Shown here one piece after another: positions 60,131 through 64,000 of a DNA stretch of 64,000 bases. Each line of letters opens with the position of its first letter. Position 1 is the first letter of the stretch. The DNA comes from Streptomyces sp. NBC_00091 (GTDB lineage: Bacteria > Actinomycetota > Actinomycetes > Streptomycetales > Streptomycetaceae), in contig NZ_JAPEMA010000001.1 in assembly GCF_026343185.1 (NCBI RefSeq), positions 2,728,001 through 2,792,000 on the forward strand. The letters are read 5' to 3'. The notes beneath the pieces are model-generated. The model worked only from the letters and a program-made list of their open reading frames with translations. It was not told the origin of the DNA and searched no databases. The position numbers and the translations under genes were made by a program.

Positions 60131-60217
60131 CCGCGCTCGTGGCTTGAACACCACGGCGTGTGTCCGCCATCTCACGCCCTGGGCGTGCGCTCCCGGGGAC
60201 ACCCCTAGGCTCCCCGC

Positions 60218-60706
60218 ATGGCATCCGTACGTCTGCACCTCACGACGCCCCCGCTCGATACCGCCGCCCGCCAGGGGCGGTTCGGGTACGCCGGCCCCTG
60301 CCCCGGCCACGAGGGTCTGGCCGGGCCGGACATGGGGGACTGGGCGGGGCGGACCCTCGAGGAGGTCGCCGCCGAGGACCCGGAGGGGGTCCGGCGGTGG
60401 CTCACGGAACCGGGGTACGCGCCCCCGGGCGGCGGGGAGTCGGTGGCCGCGCTGATCGCCCGTACGGGGGAGCACCTGGCGGGCCTGGCCCCCGGCCGGC
60501 ACCACGCGGTGGTCGCGCAGGGCGTCGTACGGGCGGCGGTGGTGGCCGCGCTGGAGCTGCCGGCCGCGGCCTTCTGGCGGCTCGACGTACGGCCGGACAC
60601 GGTGACCGTCCTCAGCGGACGGGCGGGCCGCTGGAACCTCCTCGTGGGACAGCCCCGCGAGGAAGACCCGCAGCAGGAAGACCCGCAGCAGGAAGGCACG
60701 CAGTAG
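60218..60706 (+). CDS. Histidine phosphatase-like protein lacking the RHG motif
   Basis: 162 aa from the ATG at 60218. The N-terminal strand reads ASVRLHLTTPPLDTAARQGR, where active enzymes have L-x-RHGE, so the phospho-acceptor His is missing. Later family features remain: EGLAGPDMGDWAGRTLEEVA, GGGESVAALIARTGEHL (the GES motif) and HHAVVAQGVVRAAVVAALE (the second catalytic His). The C-terminus is a (E)DPQQ repeat from a 15-bp unit. It is divergent from the riboswitch and cbtBA, matching alpha-ribazole phosphatase-type neighbours, but is probably inactive or altered. Shorter than usual too. Confidence 0.75.
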   Translation: MASVRLHLTTPPLDTAARQGRFGYAGPCPGHEGLAGPDMGDWAGRTLEEVAAEDPEGVRRWLTEPGYAPPGGGESVAALIARTGEHLAGLAPGRHHAVVAQGVVRAAVVAALELPAAAFWRLDVRPDTVTVLSGRAGRWNLLVGQPREEDPQQEDPQQEGTQ

Positions 60707-60723
60707 GAAGGCACGCAACAGAA

Positions 60724-60753
60724 CGGCCCGGACCCCGCGACGCGGTCCGGGCC
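60724..60753. terminator. Bidirectional terminator
   Basis: CGGCCCGGACC (60724-60734) pairs with GGTCCGGGCCG (60743-60753), 11 bp with a 9-nt G/C loop. It lies between the convergent stops of the phosphatase-like gene and the urate oxidase gene. Confidence 0.7.
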
Positions 60754-60776
60754 GAACTGACGTGGCGACTGCCGCG

Positions 60777-61694
60777 TTACGCGACGATCCAGTCGGAGGT
60801 CGCGATGACCGGCTGTACGCCCTCGCGGTGGACGGTGCCCTCGATCAGGCCGTACATGCGGTCCGCGGCGAAGTAGACCTCGTTGTCGTTCTTGAGGCCG
60901 AAGGGCTCCAGGTCGACGAGGAAGTGGTGCTTGTTGGGCAGGTTGAGGCGCACCTCGTTGACCTTGGGGCAGTTGTCCAGCACCCGCTCGGCCATCTGGT
61001 TCAGGGTCTGCTGGAGCGAGTAGGAGTACGTCTCCGCGAAGGCTTCCAGCATGTGCTTGCGGACCTTCTTGTACGACTGGTCCCAGTCGTACTCCGGGTC
61101 GTCGGCGGCCAGCGCCGAGTGCGCCCAGCGCGAGGTGACCTTGGTCGCCAGGATGCGGTCGTACGCCTCCTGGAGGGTCGTGTACTGGTCCTTGATGTAG
61201 CCGTGGAACTCGGAGTTGGTCGAGTTCATCACCGTCAGGTCCTTCAGGCCCGAGAGGACCTGGAGCCCGGTGGTCTCGCTGTAGGTGATCTGCGCGGTGC
61301 GCACCTCCTGGCCCTTGCGGACGAAGGAGTGCTGCTCCTTGCGGGTCGGGACCGGGATCCGGTCCCAGACGTACTCCTCGATGCGGATCTGCGCCTCGCG
61401 GATCGGCGACTGGGAGGAGACGAAGTGCTTGGCGAGCAGGATGCCGAAGGCCTCGGGGGAGGCGATGCCGTGCTCCTTGCCGAAGGCGTACACCGTGTTC
61501 TTGGTGGTGTCCGTCGGAAGGCAGTTGGCGTTGTCGCCGGTGAGGTGGACGTCGCGGAAATCGCCGCGCAGAGCGACCGAGACATTGAGGTCGCGGATCT
61601 CGCTCCAGGAACCGTCGCTGCCCTTGCGGGTCACCTTGACGATGCGGTTCTCGGCCTTGCCGTACTGGTTCTGGCCCAGGACGTGCTTGCTCAT
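60777..61694 (-). CDS. uox: Urate oxidase (uricase)
   Basis: 305 aa from the ATG at 61694 with AAGGAAG upstream. T-fold tunnelling enzyme motifs: an N-terminal NQYGKAENRIVKVTRKG with the active-site Lys, LPTDTTKNTVYAFGKEHG with the Thr, FVRKGQEVRTAQITY, the loop SRWAHSALAADDPEYDWDQ, and LPNKHHFLVDL with His. It needs no cofactor and oxidises urate to 5-hydroxyisourate, the first step of urate breakdown. The next enzymes of the pathway are not adjacent. A short inverted repeat upstream (61861-61875) may be a regulator site. Confidence 0.96.
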   Translation of the reverse strand: MSKHVLGQNQYGKAENRIVKVTRKGSDGSWSEIRDLNVSVALRGDFRDVHLTGDNANCLPTDTTKNTVYAFGKEHGIASPEAFGILLAKHFVSSQSPIREAQIRIEEYVWDRIPVPTRKEQHSFVRKGQEVRTAQITYSETTGLQVLSGLKDLTVMNSTNSEFHGYIKDQYTTLQEAYDRILATKVTSRWAHSALAADDPEYDWDQSYKKVRKHMLEAFAETYSYSLQQTLNQMAERVLDNCPKVNEVRLNLPNKHHFLVDLEPFGLKNDNEVYFAADRMYGLIEGTVHREGVQPVIATSDWIVA

Positions 61695-61860
61695 GGTGTC
61701 TTCCTTCGGGTACTCGGGAACACGGAGTCCGGTTGTCTGGATCCCGTACGCCCGGCGTCCAGCGCCCGTCCCGCTCGAAGACGTGCCGCTCCCCGCCGTT
61801 CGGCCCCTGGGGGCCGCCCCGGGACTGACGTGCATCCCGGTCCGTAGGTGCTGAGTAGTA

Positions 61861-61875
61861 CTGCACGGATTGCAG
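61861..61875. promoter_or_regulatory. Inverted repeat upstream of urate oxidase
   Basis: CTGCA-CGGAT-TGCAG, a perfect 5-bp arm pair, about 165 bp upstream of the urate oxidase start. The size fits a helix-turn-helix regulator half-site pair; the regulator is unknown. Confidence 0.3.
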
Positions 61876-61992
61876 CATGTGTACGGCGGGTTAACCACCG
61901 CACGGATCCTCCGAACACCAGCACCCACGGATTGGGCGACCGCACAGCCGCGCAGGTCAGACGGGGTGCGCGGCTGGGGTCGGGGGAACGTT

Positions 61993-63354
61993 TCAGGCCA
62001 TGTGGGCGTCCGCGACCGACAGGGCCTCGTCGAGGATCGCCAGCCCCTTGGCCACGTCGTCCGCCGAGATGTTGCAGGGCGGGGCGATGTGGATGCGGTT
62101 CCCGGCGAGGAGCGGCCACAGGCCGCCCTTCTTCAGGGCCGCGCCGAAGGCGGCCATCGGCGCGTTGTCGGCTCCGGAGGCGTTGTACGGGACCAGCGGC
62201 TCGCGCGTGGCGGCGTCCCGTACGAGTTCCAGGGCCCAGAAGGTGCCCATGCCCCGGACCTCGCCGACGCTGGGGTGCCGCTCGGCGATCTCCCGCAGGC
62301 CCGGGCCCAGCAACTCGGTGCCGGTGCGGGCGGACTGCTCGACGATCCCCTCCTCCTCCATGGCGCGGATCGTCGCGACGGCGGCGGCGCAGGCCAGCAC
62401 GTGCCCGGAGTACGTCAGCCCGCCCGGGTAGGGGCGGCGGGCGAAGGTCTCGGCGATCGCGGCGGAGATGGCGACGCCGCCGAGCGGCACGTAACCGCTG
62501 GTGATGCCCTTGGCGAAGCAGATGAGGTCGGGGGTGACGCCCCAGTGGTCGGCGGCGAACCACGTGCCGGTGCGGCCGAAGCCGACCATGACCTCGTCCA
62601 GGATGAAGACGATGCCGTAGCGGTCGCAGAGCTCGCGCACGCCCGCCAGGTAGCCGGCCGGGGGCACGAGCACGCCGGGGGCTCCGCCGACGGTCTCCAG
62701 GATGATCGCGGCGATGGACTGCGGCCCCTCGAAGACGATCGTGTCCTCCAGGTGGCGCAGGGCGCGCTCGCACTCCTCGGCCTCCGTGGTGGCGTGGAAG
62801 GGCGAGCGGTAGAGGAACGGGCCCCAGAAGTGCACGACGCCGGCGGTCGCGCCGTCGTTGCCGAAGCGGCGGGCGTCACCGGTGAGGTTGATCGCGGTGG
62901 TGGTCGCGCCGTGGTACGAGCGGTACGCGGACATCACCTTGGGCCGGCCGGTGTGCAGCCGGGCCATGCGTACGGCGTTCTCCACGGCCTCGGCGCCGGC
63001 GTTCGTGAAGAAGATCTTGTCCAGGTCGCCGGGGGTGCGCTCGGCGATCAGCCGGGCCGCCTCGGAGCGGACGTCCACGGCGAAGCCGGGCGCCAGGGTG
63101 CAGAGCTTGGCGGCCTGCTCCGCGATGGCGGCGGCCACCTTGGGGTGCTGGTAGCCGATGTTCGTGTAGACGAGCGAGCTGGAGAAGTCGAGATAGCGAT
63201 TGCCGTCGTAGTCCCAGAAGTACGAGCCCTCGGCACCCGCCACGGCGAGCGGGTCGATGAGCTCCTGCGCCGACCAGGAATGGAAGACATGCTTCCGGTC
63301 TGCGGCTTTGACGGCGTCTTTCACAGCGGCGAGGGCGTCGGCTTCTGCGTTCAT
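61993..63354 (-). CDS. Class III aminotransferase (aspartate/beta-alanine-type)
   Basis: 453 aa from the ATG at 63354. PLP-binding Lys282 is in FAKGITSGYVPLGG. The cofactor-phosphate Gly/Ala block is FFTNAGAEAVENAVRMAR, the Tyr/His in AYRSYHGATTT stacks on PLP, and the ILDEVMVGFGRTG element holds the pyridine-binding Asp. Length and N-terminal SWSAQELIDPLAVAGAEGSY fit the omega-amino-acid:pyruvate branch. No ribosome binding site is evident and the ATG is close to an A/T-rich box, so the message may be leaderless. It lies 298 bp upstream of the urate oxidase gene on the same strand; a shared role in nitrogen use is plausible. Confidence 0.95.
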   Translation of the reverse strand: MNAEADALAAVKDAVKAADRKHVFHSWSAQELIDPLAVAGAEGSYFWDYDGNRYLDFSSSLVYTNIGYQHPKVAAAIAEQAAKLCTLAPGFAVDVRSEAARLIAERTPGDLDKIFFTNAGAEAVENAVRMARLHTGRPKVMSAYRSYHGATTTAINLTGDARRFGNDGATAGVVHFWGPFLYRSPFHATTEAEECERALRHLEDTIVFEGPQSIAAIILETVGGAPGVLVPPAGYLAGVRELCDRYGIVFILDEVMVGFGRTGTWFAADHWGVTPDLICFAKGITSGYVPLGGVAISAAIAETFARRPYPGGLTYSGHVLACAAAVATIRAMEEEGIVEQSARTGTELLGPGLREIAERHPSVGEVRGMGTFWALELVRDAATREPLVPYNASGADNAPMAAFGAALKKGGLWPLLAGNRIHIAPPCNISADDVAKGLAILDEALSVADAHMA

Positions 63355-63736
63355 ATATCGAGGGTAGTTGTCCAGGATGTGGACACCGGGGTGCGTCGGG
63401 TACGACACCCCGCGCGGGCGACTTGACGGACGGAGGGGCGGATCCTCGACGGGTCCCGGAGCCCCGCATAGCGTCGCTCGGACCGGCCGCTCCACGGGGG
63501 AGAACGGCGGGAAACCCATGGTGGGAGCCCTTCGCAGGCCCTTCGCGGCCCCTTCCGTGCCCGCCGGGCGCGCCCGGCGGGAGGCGGAGGGCCCCGCCAT
63601 GAGCGGGCACGACGGCCGACGTCCGCCGACGCACCCTGACGCACGCACCCTGACGCCCGTGCGGGACTCCCTGCGTCCGCCGGCCCGGCAGTAGCGTGGG
63701 GTCCGTGAGGGATTTGTCCGTCCCGGCCGGGGGTAG
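63355..63736. other. 382-bp intergenic region
   Basis: Divergent promoter region between the aminotransferase and the RsbW-like ATPase. It contains the TGTCCA-N5-TGGACA operator-like site near the aminotransferase start. A plus-strand reading frame (63518-63694, MVGALRRPFAAP...) lacks domain or hydrophobic features and is not called. Confidence 0.55.
63369..63385. promoter_or_regulatory. Operator-like inverted repeat upstream of aminotransferase
   Basis: TGTCCA-GGATG-TGGACA, perfect 6-bp arms, centred 23 bp upstream of the aminotransferase start, where a repressor would overlap the promoter. Confidence 0.5.
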
Positions 63737-64000
63737 GTGCAGCGCCGGGGGGAGCCGGCGTCGGAGACGGGAGAGCCTGTGGCGGAGCAGACGCGGCGGC
63801 TGGTCCTGGGCGGGGCCACGGCAGGGGTCGTCGCCCGGTGCCGGGACTTCACCCGGCGGGCCCTCACCGACTGGCTGTGGCCCGAGGGCACGGAGGCCGA
63901 GGAGGACCTGCTCCTGCTGGTCTCCGAGGTGGTCACCAACGCCTGCCTGCACGCGGGCGGCCCGCGCGAGCTGGTACTGCGGCACAGCCCCGGCCTGCTG
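63737..64000 (+). CDS. RsbW-like ATP-binding protein (3' part cut by window edge)
   Basis: At least 88 codons, open to the right edge. Start uncertain between GTG at 63737 and GTG at 63779 (GGGAGAG upstream). The visible part has the GHKL N-terminal pattern: ARCRDFTRRALTDWLWPEGT, then EDLLLLVSEVVTNACLHAGG with the Mg-ATP-binding Asn. It is the third RsbW-like ATPase domain in this window, and belongs to the large Streptomyces family of anti-sigma-like proteins. The remaining ATP-lid and G2 motifs lie outside. Confidence 0.85.
   Translation, partial: MQRRGEPASETGEPVAEQTRRLVLGGATAGVVARCRDFTRRALTDWLWPEGTEAEEDLLLLVSEVVTNACLHAGGPRELVLRHSPGLL

Noticed and set aside
63518..63694. Small plus-strand ORF MVGALRRPFAAP... 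between the aminotransferase and the RsbW-like gene
   Set aside because: Arg/Pro-rich, no hydrophobic core, weak ribosome binding site, and typical of random open frames in GC-rich DNA.
1..64000. tRNA, rRNA, insertion sequence or prophage genes
   Set aside because: No cloverleaf with GTTCGANTC-type T-arm, no rRNA core sequence, and no transposase, integrase or phage structural motif was seen on either strand.

Overview
The window is high-GC (about 72-74% by eye) actinobacterial chromosome, almost certainly Streptomyces. Signs are GC-rich third codon positions, many GTG starts, ATGA/GTGA start-stop overlaps, rare TTA (bldA-type) codons, a mycothiol-dependent enzyme family, DUF397/XRE and RsbW-like ATPase gene families, a SpoIIE phosphatase, and three copies of the 14-bp Streptomyces parS sequence. 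Streptomyces parS sites cluster around oriC, so this is probably the conserved core near the origin, with short accessory stretches. No insertion sequence, prophage, CRISPR array, rRNA or tRNA was recognised.

Layout. 1-2571: TetR regulator (cut by the window edge), paired operators, an FMN reductase and a TTA-containing drug-efflux pump. 2577-6623: PPOX protein, DUF1266 protein and RsbW-like ATPase, divergent from an XRE/DUF397 pair, then a lipoprotein. 6757-9407: SnoaL-like protein, methyltransferase and an orphan salicylate synthase with a TTA codon. 9404-15170: serine hydrolase, ABM protein, membrane proteins, a NarL-type two-component pair, and an XRE regulator plus CxxC membrane protein whose start codon lies in a perfect 36-bp palindrome. 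15294-20287: FAD monooxygenase, a papain-family protease fused to a propeller-like repeat domain, a chagasin-like inhibitor, and a DUF418 protein. 20433-29486: GntR-MFS pair, mycothiol-family protein, nitrilase, P450, LURP-like, ATP-grasp-like, Uma2 and thioredoxin-NHL proteins.

29521-41631: M18 aminopeptidase, a duplicated Cys/His protein, a FadE5-like acyl-CoA dehydrogenase, SseB, pirin, and a five-gene operon (two lipoproteins, membrane fusion protein, ABC ATPase, MacB-like permease). 41914-53749: AI-2E permease, SpoIIE-ATPase fusion, aspS, a VWA protein with a perfect 19 x 9-bp coding repeat, a PhoX-like Tat phosphatase behind a PHO box, and a lipoprotein-histidine kinase pair without a response regulator. 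54380-64000: FUSC protein, small membrane or secreted proteins, CbtB-CbtA cobalt uptake under a cobalamin riboswitch, a histidine-phosphatase-like protein lacking its RHG motif, urate oxidase, a class III aminotransferase and a truncated RsbW-like ATPase.

Functions and starts are inferred from motifs and ribosome binding sites seen by reading; no database search or structure prediction was run.
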